Below, in pieces: positions 7,876-17,249 of a stretch of 64,000 nt of DNA (the stretch's first letter is position 1; each line of letters opens with the position of its first letter). The DNA lies in assembly GCF_013369385.1 (NCBI RefSeq), contig NZ_SZTO01000005.1, positions 1 to 64,000 of the forward strand, in the 5' to 3' direction. The notes under the pieces are model-generated. The model made no database searches. It saw only the letters and a program-made list of their open reading frames with translations, and had not been told where the DNA came from. The translations under genes and the position numbers were made by a program. Source of the DNA: Vibrio sp. 05-20-BW147 (GTDB taxonomy: Bacteria; Pseudomonadota; Gammaproteobacteria; Enterobacterales; Vibrionaceae).

Positions 7876-10413
7876 ATGACGAAACTAAACCTGTGTGCCG
7901 CGAGTATTGCGCTAGCTCTTTCCGGAGCAGCGCTTGCCGCCCCTACAGCCCCAAGTATTGACCTGTACGGTTCAAACAATCTTCAGTTTTCTAAGATTGA
8001 ACTCGCGATGGAAACCACCGCGGGCTACAACCAAATGGTGAAATACCATGATCAGGCAACCATCTCTGTGAAGTTCAATCAATGGAGTGGCAATACTGGT
8101 GATACCTACAATATCTATTTTGACGGCGTAAAAGTGGCCTCTGGCCCAATTTCTGGCAGCCAAACAGCGGCGACTTTCCAATACGGTAAAGGCGGCCTTT
8201 ACCAAATGGAAATCGAAGCGTGTGATGCGACTGGCTGTGCGAAAAGCGCACCCGCGGAGATCACCATCGCCGATACCGACGGCTCGCACCTTAAGCCACT
8301 CACCATGAATGTTGACCCGAACAATAAGTCTTACAACACAGACCCAAGCCTTGTCGTCGGTACTTACTTTGTTGAATGGGGCATTTATGGTCGTAACTAC
8401 ACCGTTGACAACATCCCAGCTCAGAACCTGACTCATATTCTTTACGGCTTTATTCCTATCTGTGGTCCAAATGAGTCGGTGAAATCGGTTGGCGGTAACA
8501 GCTTCAATGCACTGAAAACCGCGTGTCAGGGTGTGCCAGATTACGAAGTCGTGATTCATGACCCATGGGCAGCGTATCAAAAGAGCTTCCCACAAGCTGG
8601 CCATCAATACAGCACGCCAATCAAAGGCAACTACGCGATGATGATGGCGCTGAAACAGCGTTACCCAGATCTCAAAATCATTCCATCCATCGGTGGTTGG
8701 ACGCTTTCTGACCCATTCTTTGACTTCGTTGATAAGAAAAACCGCGATACGTTTGTGGCGTCCGTCAAGCGCTTCCTCACGACGTGGAAATTCTACGACG
8801 GTGTGGATATCGACTGGGAATTCCCTGGTGGTGACGGCGCTGCGCCAAACCTAGGCGATCCTGCACGCGATGGCCAAGCCTACGTTGATCTGATGCGCGA
8901 ACTGCGCACCATGCTGAACGAGTTGGAAGCAGAAACAGGTCGCACTTATGAACTGACATCCGCTATCGGTGTGGGTCACGACAAGATTGAAGACGTGAAC
9001 TACGCAGATGCCATTCAGTACATGGATTACATCTTTGCCATGACGTACGACTTCTACGGCGGTTGGAACAACGTCCCTGGTCACCAAACCGCGCTTTACT
9101 GTGGTAACTTCATGCGCCCTGGTCAGTGTGACGGTACGGGTGTAGACGAGAATGGCGTGCCTTACAAAGGCCCGGCTTACACCTCTGATCACGGTATTCA
9201 ACTTCTGCTTGCGCAAGGTGTGCCAGCCAACAAACTGGTGCTTGGTACTGCCATGTACGGCCGTGGTTGGGAAGGCGTAATGCCAAGCACTCTACGTGAT
9301 CCAAATGACCCAATGACTGGCACTGCAACGGGTAAACTGAAAGGCAGCACCGCTCAAGGTGTTTGGGAAGATGGCGTGATTGACTACAAAGGCATTAAGT
9401 CATTCATGTTGGGTCCAAACAGCACAGGCATCAACGGCTTCGAATACGGCTATGATGATCAAGCTGAAGCGCCATACGTGTGGAACCGCACCACGGGTGA
9501 GTTGATCACGTTTGACGATCATCGCTCTGTTCTTGCAAAAGGCGCATACGCGAAGAGCCTTGGTCTAGCGGGTCTATTCTCATGGGAAATCGATGCCGAT
9601 AATGGTGACATCCTCAATGCGATGCATGAAGGTTTGGCGGGCGGTGTGGTGATCCCACCAAACAAAAAACCAACCGCAAATGCGGGTGCCGATGCCGTCG
9701 TGGTTGGCCCAGCAACCGTGACATTGGATGGCAGTGCATCGAAAGATGCTGAAGGCCCTATCGCTAGCTACGCTTGGACTCAAGTGAGTGGTCCAGCGGT
9801 CACGCTGATGGGCGCAAACACGGCTTCTGCAAGCTTTGATGCACCAGAAGTGACTGCAGCGCAGCAATTCACTTTCCAACTCACGGTAACGGATGCAGAT
9901 GGCGCAAGCGCCTCTGACACTGTGGTTGTGACGGTGAACGCGAAAGACACAGGTCCTGTGAACACAGCCCCAGTGGCGAAAGTGACAGCACCTGCCACGG
10001 CAAATGCGGGTGATGTGGTCGTGGTTGATGCGTCTGCTTCAACAGATGCAGACAACGATACACTGACTTACACTTGGCAGCTTCCAGCCGGTCTTGTAGC
10101 ACAAACTAATGGCGCACAAGTGACCTTCACTGCGGCAGAATACACGGCAGATACTAGCCTAACGTTCACCGTAACAGTGAGCGATGGTCAAGCATCGTCT
10201 GTGGCATCAACAACGGTTGTTGTTGCGAAGAAAGTGGATAACGGCGGCACATGTAGCAATGCATGGGATGCGAGCGCGGTTTACACGGGTGGCCAACAAG
10301 TGACTCATGCAGGCAAAACATGGGAAGCGAAGTGGTGGACTACTGGTGAAGATCCATCGAAATCAGGTCAATGGGGGGTTTGGAAAGAGATCGGCCCTGC
10401 GAACTGTAACTAA
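7876..10413 (+). CDS. chiA: Secreted GH18 chitinase with PKD and CBM5/12 modules
   Basis: 845 residues from the ATG at 7876, which gives a clean signal peptide (MTKLNLCAASIALALSGAALA); the longer frame from 7804 would bury it. Domains in order: ChitinaseA N-terminal Fn3-like domain (about 25-135), GH18 catalytic barrel (about 155-580), two PKD domains (about 594-689 and 696-785) and a C-terminal CBM5/12 chitin-binding module with AWDASAVYTGGQQV and WEAKWWT. The catalytic motif DGVDIDWE is at residues 308-315 with Glu315 as the acid. It cleaves chitin outside the cell to chito-oligosaccharides. Layout matches the ChiA-2 type chitinase of Vibrio chromosome II. A strong hairpin terminator follows. 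Confidence 0.95.
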   Translation: MTKLNLCAASIALALSGAALAAPTAPSIDLYGSNNLQFSKIELAMETTAGYNQMVKYHDQATISVKFNQWSGNTGDTYNIYFDGVKVASGPISGSQTAATFQYGKGGLYQMEIEACDATGCAKSAPAEITIADTDGSHLKPLTMNVDPNNKSYNTDPSLVVGTYFVEWGIYGRNYTVDNIPAQNLTHILYGFIPICGPNESVKSVGGNSFNALKTACQGVPDYEVVIHDPWAAYQKSFPQAGHQYSTPIKGNYAMMMALKQRYPDLKIIPSIGGWTLSDPFFDFVDKKNRDTFVASVKRFLTTWKFYDGVDIDWEFPGGDGAAPNLGDPARDGQAYVDLMRELRTMLNELEAETGRTYELTSAIGVGHDKIEDVNYADAIQYMDYIFAMTYDFYGGWNNVPGHQTALYCGNFMRPGQCDGTGVDENGVPYKGPAYTSDHGIQLLLAQGVPANKLVLGTAMYGRGWEGVMPSTLRDPNDPMTGTATGKLKGSTAQGVWEDGVIDYKGIKSFMLGPNSTGINGFEYGYDDQAEAPYVWNRTTGELITFDDHRSVLAKGAYAKSLGLAGLFSWEIDADNGDILNAMHEGLAGGVVIPPNKKPTANAGADAVVVGPATVTLDGSASKDAEGPIASYAWTQVSGPAVTLMGANTASASFDAPEVTAAQQFTFQLTVTDADGASASDTVVVTVNAKDTGPVNTAPVAKVTAPATANAGDVVVVDASASTDADNDTLTYTWQLPAGLVAQTNGAQVTFTAAEYTADTSLTFTVTVSDGQASSVASTTVVVAKKVDNGGTCSNAWDASAVYTGGQQVTHAGKTWEAKWWTTGEDPSKSGQWGVWKEIGPANCN

Positions 10414-10436
10414 TCATTGCTGTTCCTAGCAATTCT

Positions 10437-10465
10437 GGCCAGATGCTTCGCGTCTGGCCTTTTTT
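10437..10465 (+). terminator. Rho-independent terminator of the chitinase gene
   Basis: Stem GGCCAGATGC / GCGTCTGGCC (10437-10446 and 10450-10459, one G-T pair) with a three-base loop, followed directly by TTTTTTAT. Located 24 bases after the chitinase stop. Confidence 0.9.
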
Positions 10466-10508
10466 ATCTCCTGCTCTTACGCGTTCGACAAGAGTTGCCC
10501 CCCGCCCT

Positions 10509-11357
10509 TTACGCAATCAGGCGATCAAAACTGTCTAGCACCTGCTGACACTTCATCACGCGTCCATGCCCTTGTCCTTGCGTGCTGATTAATTCAACAT
10601 TCTCCATTTCTTGAGCGGCAGAGGCAGATACTGCATGGCTAGTAAACTTGTCTTGTTCATCATGCACTATCAGGGTTTGCACACGACGTTGCGCCAAACG
10701 ACGATACGGATCAACCGATTGAATAGGATAGTTAAACTGCTCTTCCACCTCAGACACCACGGCTCTAAACAGTTTCATGCTGTAACCCGAGCGCTCAATG
10801 CTCGAAAACAAGTTTTCCACGTAATTCAATACTGGCGCAATCAGCAACATGGGTTTGTCCTCAAGCTTTTGGTGGCGACATTCTAGAGCCGATGCCGTGC
10901 CCATACTGTGACCAACCAGGCCTGCGACCTCATCCAATGAATCCAACACCGCATCAAGCCCTTCAACAAACGCAGGGATATGCCCAACATCGCCAGAGCT
11001 TTCGCCGTGTGCTGGGTGATCGTAGGCCAACGCGGTAAAGCCGCGTGAAGCAATGTGCGCCATCAGTGGAAAAAACTGACTTGCCGTGCCCGACCAACCG
11101 TGCGTCAGCACCCATACCGGCCCGTCTCCCAAAGCGTACGTGGTCAAGGTGCCATGGGCCGTGTCTACCTGGCCTTTACGCAAGCCTTGTGGTGGTAGGT
11201 TTTTACTCTGGGTGCGAGCAGGCGTTAGCAATAGCTTTCGCGCCGTTCTTTTCGCATGGGAAGGGGCCAGCGTATGGTGTAGGCGTGTCGTCCAGTTCAC
11301 TAAACTGCGTTTAAGGCTAAACTTCTGCGACGTATTAAAGTAAATCTTCTCACTCAT
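10509..11357 (-). CDS. Alpha/beta-fold hydrolase
   Basis: 282 residues from the ATG at 11357, placed by GGAGG (11363-11367 on the complement) five bases upstream. The alpha/beta hydrolase pattern is clear: an oxyanion-hole region VLTHGWSGTASQF, nucleophile elbow VGHSMGTAS, an acid-type Asp in VHDEQDKFTS, and a catalytic-type His in GQGHGRVM. Substrate unknown. It is 80 bases downstream of a TetR regulator on the same strand, a common pairing in which the regulator controls an esterase-like enzyme that modifies or detoxifies its inducer; that role is inferred. Confidence 0.85.
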   Translation of the reverse strand: MSEKIYFNTSQKFSLKRSLVNWTTRLHHTLAPSHAKRTARKLLLTPARTQSKNLPPQGLRKGQVDTAHGTLTTYALGDGPVWVLTHGWSGTASQFFPLMAHIASRGFTALAYDHPAHGESSGDVGHIPAFVEGLDAVLDSLDEVAGLVGHSMGTASALECRHQKLEDKPMLLIAPVLNYVENLFSSIERSGYSMKLFRAVVSEVEEQFNYPIQSVDPYRRLAQRRVQTLIVHDEQDKFTSHAVSASAAQEMENVELISTQGQGHGRVMKCQQVLDSFDRLIA

Positions 11358-11436
11358 CATATCCTCCGTTCGCCCAAAAAGAACGACCGTGCTATTTATG
11401 TTGTTTAAAAAGAGCAATACCTTGCTCTTTGCTCTC

Positions 11437-12030
11437 TTAACCGTTTTTCCATCCTGCCAGCAGTTTATCGACCCCTTGCCAAAAATGCTGCAAACTCACT
11501 TCCTCCCCGCGTATGGCATAAAACACATGCGCACTGAGGTACAAGCCATACAGTTCAAACACCGCTTGTTGGGCATTCAAATCAGCGGAAAAAGCACCTT
11601 GTTCCATTCCTTTTTCAACTTGGATTTGCAGGTAATCTAACCACTTAGCAATCGAACTTTGCAGCGCTTTTTGCAGTTCACACTCTTTCGGCGCCGCATC
11701 ATTCCAAGCGTCTAAAAACATGCAACTGCCTTGAAAAGAGTGGTTCCATGTCATCCAGTTATCCAGCAGCCCTCGGATTTTCTTCTCCATATCCGCATCA
11801 CCAGACAAACGGGCAGGTGCGATCACACGCTCAGCGAAAATCAGGTTGGCATACTCCAGTACCGAGAGTTGCAAATTCAACTTCGCGTTGAAGTGGGCAA
11901 ACAAGCCACTTTTTGACATTCCGCACTGCTTCGCTAACTCGCCAATGGTGAGGCTTTCTAAGCCATTTTCACTGGCCAGCTGAAAGGCATGCTGCAGGAT
12001 GTGTTCTTTTGTAATTCGACCTTTACTCAT
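11437..12030 (-). CDS. TetR/AcrR-family transcriptional repressor
   Basis: 197 residues. N-terminal TetR helix-turn-helix: ITKEHILQHAFQLASENG, then LTIGELAKQCGMSKSGLFAHFNAK with the typical S-x-G-x-x-x-HF recognition helix. The C-terminal all-helical ligand domain contains WMTWNHSFQGSCMFLDAW, like the TetR_C family that has a conserved Cys in that position. Directly upstream of the alpha/beta hydrolase on the same strand. A palindrome centred on ACGATCGT lies 19 bases upstream of the start and is a candidate autoregulatory operator. Confidence 0.9.
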   Translation of the reverse strand: MSKGRITKEHILQHAFQLASENGLESLTIGELAKQCGMSKSGLFAHFNAKLNLQLSVLEYANLIFAERVIAPARLSGDADMEKKIRGLLDNWMTWNHSFQGSCMFLDAWNDAAPKECELQKALQSSIAKWLDYLQIQVEKGMEQGAFSADLNAQQAVFELYGLYLSAHVFYAIRGEEVSLQHFWQGVDKLLAGWKNG

Positions 12031-12046
12031 AATGACCTAATTTTTA

Positions 12047-12058
12047 GCACGATCGTTC
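12047..12058. promoter_or_regulatory. Candidate TetR operator
   Basis: GCACGATCGTTC contains the perfect 8-bp palindrome ACGATCGT at 12049-12056. It lies just upstream of the tetR start at 12030 and 190 bases before the acyltransferase gene. Palindromes of this kind are usual TetR-family sites. Binding is inferred from position only. Confidence 0.45.
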
Positions 12059-12248
12059 CATTTTGCAAATTTTATATTAGAGATCAGACCAGAAAACCAA
12101 CATACCATTGGCGACACAAATAATAGATTTAATTGTAATGCAATGATTTTAAATATTTTTCTTTTCACATCGCAACTATTGATATTCGCTAGGTTCTCCC
12201 TTTGAGAGCAATGATAGATTGTGGTCAGTTATTTTAATGGGAGAGAAC

Positions 12249-13268
12249 ATGAAAACCAAAATCGCTAGCCTCGAGCTTGGGCGGATCATCGCGATGCTTG
12301 CCATCATAGGCTTACATTGCCAAATGGCATTGACCTACTGGCAAATCGATGACATTCCTTGGGTCGGCTACCTGCTCAATCAATTGGCACGCTTTGCCGT
12401 ACCGCTATTTTTCCTGATTTCTGGTTATTTAATTCAGCCAAAACTCACTGCTACACCATTAAGCACATTGAAAAGTTACGCCAAGCCTTTACTCAAAATC
12501 TGGTTGGTATGGAGCATTTTAAGTCTACTGATGCCCTTTAACTTTCAAGTGGTGGCGGAACACGGTTACTTAGCCGAGCGACAAGGCTATTGGGGCTACT
12601 TGAGTCAAGCGCCACTCAACTCGCTATTAGAAGGCGGATTAGTTCACTTATGGTTTATCCCGGCATTGGTCATCGCGGTCGCCATTATTGCGCTCAGCCT
12701 TCATTTTCAACGCCAAAGTTGGCTGGTTGCGATTGCTACACTTCTTTATCTGTATGGCGTTTTAGCAGGTAGTTACCAACCACTGACGGAGATCGCGTCA
12801 CCATTTTTTACTCGAAATGGCCCATTTTTTAGTACCCTATTAGTGGTCATAGGTTTCGTCATTCGTGATAGAAACCTTAGCCTTTCTCCTGCCAAAGCCC
12901 TCGCCTTGGTTGCAATCGGCATCGCACTTCATTTTGGTCAAGCGTGGAGCCTGATGAAGTTCGACATTGCCTTTAACGGTCACGATTTTCTTTTTGGTAC
13001 AGAAATGTGGGCAACTGGCATTTTCTTGCTACTGCTTTGTTTTCCTAATTGGGGTAATCATGCTCTGACCTTTGCACTCTCACGCTATGTTTTAGGCGTG
13101 TACGTGTGCCATCTTTTGATCATCATTTTACTGATGAATATCGCTGGAATGACTGGTTTGGAAGGAATTGCTCGAGATCTCTTTATTTACCCAGTCACCA
13201 TCCTTTTGAGCATTGCATTGGTTTGGCTAATCCATCACAGCCCACTTAGAAGAGTGCTATTGAGATAA
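12249..13268 (+). CDS. Membrane acyltransferase (acyltransferase-3 / OafA-WecH family)
   Basis: 339 residues from the ATG at 12249, preceded by GGGAGAG; an in-frame upstream start at 12219 has no ribosome site. About ten hydrophobic helices. The N-terminal signature is LELGRIIAMLAIIGLHCQM with the family's Arg and catalytic-type His, followed by FAVPLFFLISGYLI; LVHLWFIPALVI is a second typical motif. Such proteins O-acetylate sugars of surface polysaccharides or peptidoglycan using acyl-CoA from the cytoplasm. Divergent from tetR. The substrate cannot be read from the sequence. Confidence 0.85.
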   Translation: MKTKIASLELGRIIAMLAIIGLHCQMALTYWQIDDIPWVGYLLNQLARFAVPLFFLISGYLIQPKLTATPLSTLKSYAKPLLKIWLVWSILSLLMPFNFQVVAEHGYLAERQGYWGYLSQAPLNSLLEGGLVHLWFIPALVIAVAIIALSLHFQRQSWLVAIATLLYLYGVLAGSYQPLTEIASPFFTRNGPFFSTLLVVIGFVIRDRNLSLSPAKALALVAIGIALHFGQAWSLMKFDIAFNGHDFLFGTEMWATGIFLLLLCFPNWGNHALTFALSRYVLGVYVCHLLIIILLMNIAGMTGLEGIARDLFIYPVTILLSIALVWLIHHSPLRRVLLR

Positions 13269-13471
13269 GAGTACTGCCGCCATTACTGATCATAAACCAC
13301 TTGATCAGTAATGGTTCTCATTTAATAAAATGAGACTACAATCGCAAAGTCACCGTTCTCCTTACGACAGCTAGTTAAATATTTGTATTAACTCACACTA
13401 ATCGATCCCCAATCTGATTAAAGTAACCGCTTCATTCCACATGTTGTAGCCATTGCAAAGAAGGAGGGGTT

Positions 13472-13585
13472 ATGTGGAGCACTCAATTAACACCATTTCT
13501 TGAAATCAGTGCGTGGTTATCTCACGGGCTTTTCTTGGTCGTCGCTTTACTTGGCATCGCCAGCGTCTACAGCCTTAAAAGGTAA
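13472..13585 (+). CDS. 37-residue single-span membrane peptide
   Basis: A very strong ribosome site (AAGGAGGGG at 13461-13469) precedes an ATG at 13472. The product begins MWSTQLTPFLEISAWLSHG and contains one hydrophobic helix (LFLVVALLGIASVYSL) ending in a Lys-Arg. The stop is at 13583-13585, 91 bases before the nhaD start on the same strand. The ribosome site and the clean helix argue that it is translated. Function unknown; it might be a small partner or leader of NhaD. Confidence 0.55.
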   Translation: MWSTQLTPFLEISAWLSHGLFLVVALLGIASVYSLKR

Positions 13586-13676
13586 ATCAAGTTAGCTTCT
13601 GCTAATACGATAGCTGTCACATATAAGCCGTTCATTTATGTCTAAAATTTCTCCAGATAACAATGGAGAACTATCT

Positions 13677-15113
13677 ATGGGCATCTATCAACGGATTGTT
13701 GTGCTAATTACCCTTTTGTTACCCACTTTTGCCTACGGCGCAACAACCTCAAAACTCAACCTCACCTCTTCTGCTGTTGGCATCATCTGCCTGTTTATTT
13801 TCGTCCTCTCCTACATCTTAGTGATGCTGGAAGAGTACTTAAAAATGCGCAAATCCAAACCCGTACTGCTTGCCGCAGGGTTAATCTGGATTTTGATTGG
13901 ATTTAGCTATCAGTCCCATGGGCAAAGCGAGGTCGCCAAAGCCGCACTAGAACACAACTTGCTGGAGTACGCAGAACTACTGTTGTTCTTACTGGTGGCG
14001 ATGACTTACATTAATGCTATGGAAGAAAGACGACTGTTTGATGCGCTGCAAGCGTGGATGGTAAGTAAAGGCTTTGATTTTCGTCGGCTGTTTTGGCTCA
14101 CTGGCTTTCTCTCTTTCTTCATCTCCCCAATTGCCGATAACCTTACCACCGCTTTGTTGATGTGTGCCGTGGTGATGAAAGTTGCCGGCGACAACCCAAA
14201 ATTTGTCAATATAGCCTGCGTTAACATCGTGATTGCCGCGAATGCTGGCGGTGCGTTTAGTCCTTTTGGCGACATCACCACGCTGATGGTCTGGCAGGCA
14301 GGCCACGTGAGCTTTTCACAGTTTATGCCACTTTTTCTCCCTTCTGCGATCAACTATCTATTGCCCGCCCTCATCATGTCGTTCTTTATTCCAGAGGAAC
14401 GCCCACAAACTGTGCACGTTGAAGTGGAGCTCAAACGTGGTGCTAAAAGGATTGTTGGCCTATTTATTCTCACCATCGCCACCGCGGTGGCGTTTCACGC
14501 CGTGCTCCACTTCCCACCCGTCATTGGTATGATGATGGGCCTCGCTTATCTGCAGTTTTTTGGCTATTTCTTGCGGAAAACCTTGGCACAATCGTTAGCC
14601 AAGAAAACCGCCATTGCCATTGCTAACGGGGATGAGGATGCCCTGAAGCGCATCGGCTCAGTAGTGCCGTTTGATGTCTTCCATCGTGTCTCTCGAGCAG
14701 AATGGGACACCTTGTTGTTCTTTTATGGCGTTGTCATGTGTGTGGGAGGGTTGAGCCTACTCGGATATCTCGAAATGGTTTCATTCGCCCTCTACACCAA
14801 ATGGGATCCGGTTTGGGCGAACATTACTGTTGGCTTCCTTTCTGCCATTGTCGACAACATTCCCGTGATGTTTGCCGTGCTCAGCATGGAACCTTCAATG
14901 TCATTGGGGAACTGGTTATTGGTGACATTAACCGCTGGGGTTGGCGGCAGTTTACTGTCGATTGGCTCAGCGGCGGGGGTGGCACTAATGGGGGCTGCCC
15001 GCGGTCAATATACCTTCTTTGGCCATTTGAAGTGGACGCCAGTGATCTTACTTGGCTATTGCGCCAGCATCGCGATTCACTTGGTCTATAACACCCAGAC
15101 TTTTAATTACTGA
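13677..15113 (+). CDS. nhaD: Na+/H+ antiporter NhaD
   Basis: 478 residues from the ATG at 13677, with TGGAGA upstream; this length agrees with known Vibrio NhaD, and the longer frame from 13638 lacks a ribosome site. An N-terminal signal-like helix (cleavage near FAYGA) is followed by a dozen transmembrane segments. Ion-transporter superfamily motifs are visible: FFISPIADNLTTALLM with the Asp-Asn pair, NAGGAFSPFGDITTLM, and near the C terminus GFLSAIVDNIPVMFAV and GVGGSLLSIGSAAGVALMG. It expels Na+ (or Li+) in exchange for protons, useful for a marine bacterium at alkaline pH. The last seven bases overlap the convergent TfoX-C gene. Confidence 0.93.
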   Translation: MGIYQRIVVLITLLLPTFAYGATTSKLNLTSSAVGIICLFIFVLSYILVMLEEYLKMRKSKPVLLAAGLIWILIGFSYQSHGQSEVAKAALEHNLLEYAELLLFLLVAMTYINAMEERRLFDALQAWMVSKGFDFRRLFWLTGFLSFFISPIADNLTTALLMCAVVMKVAGDNPKFVNIACVNIVIAANAGGAFSPFGDITTLMVWQAGHVSFSQFMPLFLPSAINYLLPALIMSFFIPEERPQTVHVEVELKRGAKRIVGLFILTIATAVAFHAVLHFPPVIGMMMGLAYLQFFGYFLRKTLAQSLAKKTAIAIANGDEDALKRIGSVVPFDVFHRVSRAEWDTLLFFYGVVMCVGGLSLLGYLEMVSFALYTKWDPVWANITVGFLSAIVDNIPVMFAVLSMEPSMSLGNWLLVTLTAGVGGSLLSIGSAAGVALMGAARGQYTFFGHLKWTPVILLGYCASIAIHLVYNTQTFNY

Positions 15114-15394
15114 TTTTCTTCAAATAGGGCTATCAATGCTTGGTAGCCCTCCAATTGCGTTAATAACTCCCAACGGCGTTGCTTGGCAACTTGCAGCCAA
15201 TGTTCCCCTTCCAACGCGCCCACTAACGCATACAACAAATTCAAACTGGCCTTGGGCTGTGCTTCACGAACACGCAAATATGCACGAATAGGCCCCAGAT
15301 CCCGCAATTGTTGAGATGTGTTGATCCCGACAGATTGCAGCATCTGTTCTGACTTCAACCCCAACCCTTGTAGATCGCGAATTCTCTCACTCAT
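15107..15394 (-). CDS. TfoX C-terminal-domain protein
   Basis: 95 residues matching the stand-alone C-terminal domain of TfoX/Sxy: IRDLQGLGLKSEQMLQSVGI, TSQQLRDLGPIRAYL and SLNLLYALVGALEGEHW. The helix-hairpin-helix-like fold is known from competence regulators, but the N-terminal regulatory half is absent, so this is not a complete TfoX. Its ATG overlaps the stop of the GFA-family gene by four bases (ATGA), implying translational coupling. Its stop overlaps nhaD on the other strand. Role unknown. Confidence 0.85.
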   Translation of the reverse strand: MSERIRDLQGLGLKSEQMLQSVGINTSQQLRDLGPIRAYLRVREAQPKASLNLLYALVGALEGEHWLQVAKQRRWELLTQLEGYQALIALFEENQ

Positions 15395-15798
15395 CTCTCA
15401 CTCGACCTATCTGATGGATGATTAACGCCATCCATGAGTGGCACTTCACCGATGTCATACGGATTCACCCCTTCTAAGCAGCCCAAATTGAAGCCATATT
15501 CGTCTGGAGAAGAGCGACGTTGATGGTGAGTATAAATGCCACAATTTGAGCAAAAGTAGTGTTTGGCGGTATGGGTATTAAACTGATAGAGCTTCAACAA
15601 GGCTTCGCCTTTGATGATGCGGATGCCATCCAATTTTACCGATGCCACAATGGCCCCTTTTCTACGACACATAGAACAGTCACAGCGACGGGGCTTCTCA
15701 ATGCCATTAGGTAAATCGAGCTCTAATTCCACCCCACCACAGTGACAAGTTGCTTTGTGTTTTGCCTGAATAATGGTTGAGCCGACTTGCTTAATCAT
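15391..15798 (-). CDS. GFA-family zinc protein (CENP-V/GFA)
   Basis: 135 residues from the second of two adjacent ATG codons (15798), with AAGGAG six bases upstream; the longer frame to 15864 is not needed. Zinc ligands are CHCGG near residue 18, CDCSMCRRKG near 40 and CSNCGIYTHHQ near 80, the pattern of the glutathione-dependent formaldehyde-activating family. Most family members have unknown substrates, so formaldehyde activation should not be assumed. Co-transcribed with the TfoX-C gene. Confidence 0.88.
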   Translation of the reverse strand: MIKQVGSTIIQAKHKATCHCGGVELELDLPNGIEKPRRCDCSMCRRKGAIVASVKLDGIRIIKGEALLKLYQFNTHTAKHYFCSNCGIYTHHQRRSSPDEYGFNLGCLEGVNPYDIGEVPLMDGVNHPSDRSSER

Positions 15799-16008
15799 CA
15801 TCTTCTCCTTGGTTTTTATCGATCTTAGTTTGACGATAAAACGCACATTCTTACGCTTAGACAATCACAGTGTGTAAATATTGTTAAACACTTAACAGTT
15901 TTGCCATTTGCGTTCGACGCTCGACAAAACGCTCAATAATCGACATCTTTAGCGGGTTTTCAGTCTGTTTTATCTCTTTGACAGCAAATTTTAAAGGAAG
16001 TCGGAATA

Positions 16009-16620
16009 ATGGATAAAGATCATAGCCTAAGAGAAAATTTACTCGCGCTCACTCTTGGTAGTGCCTTGGTTTCCCTCGGCGTAATCTTTTTTAATCAGGT
16101 AGGATTGTTAACTGGTGGAACCGCTGGATTAGCGATTTTCCTCACCAAAGTCACTGATTTTAGTTTTGGTCAGGTATTTTTTGCCTTGAACCTCCCTTTT
16201 TACATACTTTCAGTCATGCGCATGGGATGGCGTTTTACCATTAACACTTTCATCGCAGTTACCATCGTCTCTTTTGCCGTGGATCACCTGCACCATGTTA
16301 TCGAAATTGCGCATATTGATTCGTTTTATGCAGCGCTGCTGGGCGGCGGTTTGATCGGCATTGGGATGTTAATCATCTTCCGTCATAAGATGAGCTTAGG
16401 CGGCTTCAATATTCTCGCCTTATTCTTGCAAGAGCGGTTTGGCATTCGAGCGGGCAAGGTTCAAATGGCGCTCGACTGTACCATCGTTGTCCTTTCGCTC
16501 TTTATCGTTGAACCTTATTTAATTGCTTTATCGGTGCTCGGTGCCGTAGCAACAAACTTGATTCTAGCGATGAACCACAAACCGGGGCGCTATCAACCAA
16601 AATCGCCCGTGGCCTCGTAG
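16009..16620 (+). CDS. YitT-family membrane protein
   Basis: 203 residues with five or six transmembrane helices. The YitT/DUF161 signature is present: GSALVSLGVIFFNQVGLLTGGTAGLAIFL and FALNLPFYIL, with a second copy of the glycine pattern in GGGLIGIGMLIIFRHKMSLGG. The C-terminal DUF2179 cytoplasmic domain found in many YitT proteins is missing, giving the short form. AAGGAAG precedes the ATG. Transport function is suspected for the family but no substrate is established. Confidence 0.85.
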   Translation: MDKDHSLRENLLALTLGSALVSLGVIFFNQVGLLTGGTAGLAIFLTKVTDFSFGQVFFALNLPFYILSVMRMGWRFTINTFIAVTIVSFAVDHLHHVIEIAHIDSFYAALLGGGLIGIGMLIIFRHKMSLGGFNILALFLQERFGIRAGKVQMALDCTIVVLSLFIVEPYLIALSVLGAVATNLILAMNHKPGRYQPKSPVAS

Positions 16621-16645
16621 CGACCAGCGCCACTATCCACTCAAT

Positions 16646-16671
16646 AACGAGAAGCCCAATGGCTTCTCGTT
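16646..16671 (+). terminator. Terminator-like hairpin after the YitT gene
   Basis: Perfect 11-bp stem AACGAGAAGCC / GGCTTCTCGTT with a four-base loop, 25 bases after the stop. The following T-tract is weak. Confidence 0.6.
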
Positions 16672-16704
16672 ATCATTTCCTAAGCTGACTGCTGAACAAC
16701 CATG

Positions 16705-16717
16705 TTTACAGTGTAAA
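16705..16717. other. parS2: parS2 centromere site (1 of 6)
   Basis: TTTACAGTGTAAA, a perfect match to the Vibrio chromosome II ParB2-binding consensus TTTACANTGTAAA. It lies between the convergent YitT and ogt genes, about 32 kb from parA2. Confidence 0.88.
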
Positions 16718-16771
16718 TCGTGACTATACCTGATGCATCCAAGGCTCATATAACGTGATAGAGCATTCAAG

Positions 16772-17248
16772 CTATCGGTATTTAAGTTCCAACGCCAACA
16801 GTTGTTGTTTGCGCTCAACACCCCCAGCGTAGCCAGTCAACTTACCGTTTTTACCTATCACGCGATGGCACGGCACCACAATCGATATTGGATTTTTGCC
16901 ATTAGCAAGACCAACCGCTCTCACCGCTTTGGGGTTGCCTATGGTGTTGGCAAGATCTTGGTAACTGCAACTCTCACCGTAAGGAATTTGGCTGAGAGCG
17001 TGCCAAACTTGTCGCTGAAAGTCAGTGCCGTTGGCCGCAAGCGGTAATTCAAATTGCTGACGAGTCCCTTCAAAGTATTGCGTCAGTTGTAGCACTGCCT
17101 TCACGAGAACAGGGTGAGAGGTGGATACCTCTCCCAACATTTGAGGTTTGGTTGTATGTTGTTCAAACCAGATCCCAACAAGGCCTTCATCCACAGCTTG
17201 AATCGTGACGACTCCCAATGGGCTATCCATTTGTGTGTAAAACTTCAT
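16772..17248 (-). CDS. ogt: Methylated-DNA-[protein]-cysteine S-methyltransferase (Ogt)
   Basis: 158 residues. The suicide-repair active site is VVPCHRVIG with the acceptor Cys near residue 126, preceded by the helix-turn-helix region SYQDLANTIGNPKAVRAVGLANGKNP, whose Arg flips the damaged base. It moves the methyl group from O6-methylguanine (and O4-methylthymine) to its own Cys. The start lies one base after the stop of the Ada/AlkA fusion gene on the same strand, so the two repair genes form an operon. Confidence 0.95.
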   Translation of the reverse strand: MKFYTQMDSPLGVVTIQAVDEGLVGIWFEQHTTKPQMLGEVSTSHPVLVKAVLQLTQYFEGTRQQFELPLAANGTDFQRQVWHALSQIPYGESCSYQDLANTIGNPKAVRAVGLANGKNPISIVVPCHRVIGKNGKLTGYAGGVERKQQLLALELKYR

Positions 17249-17249
17249 G

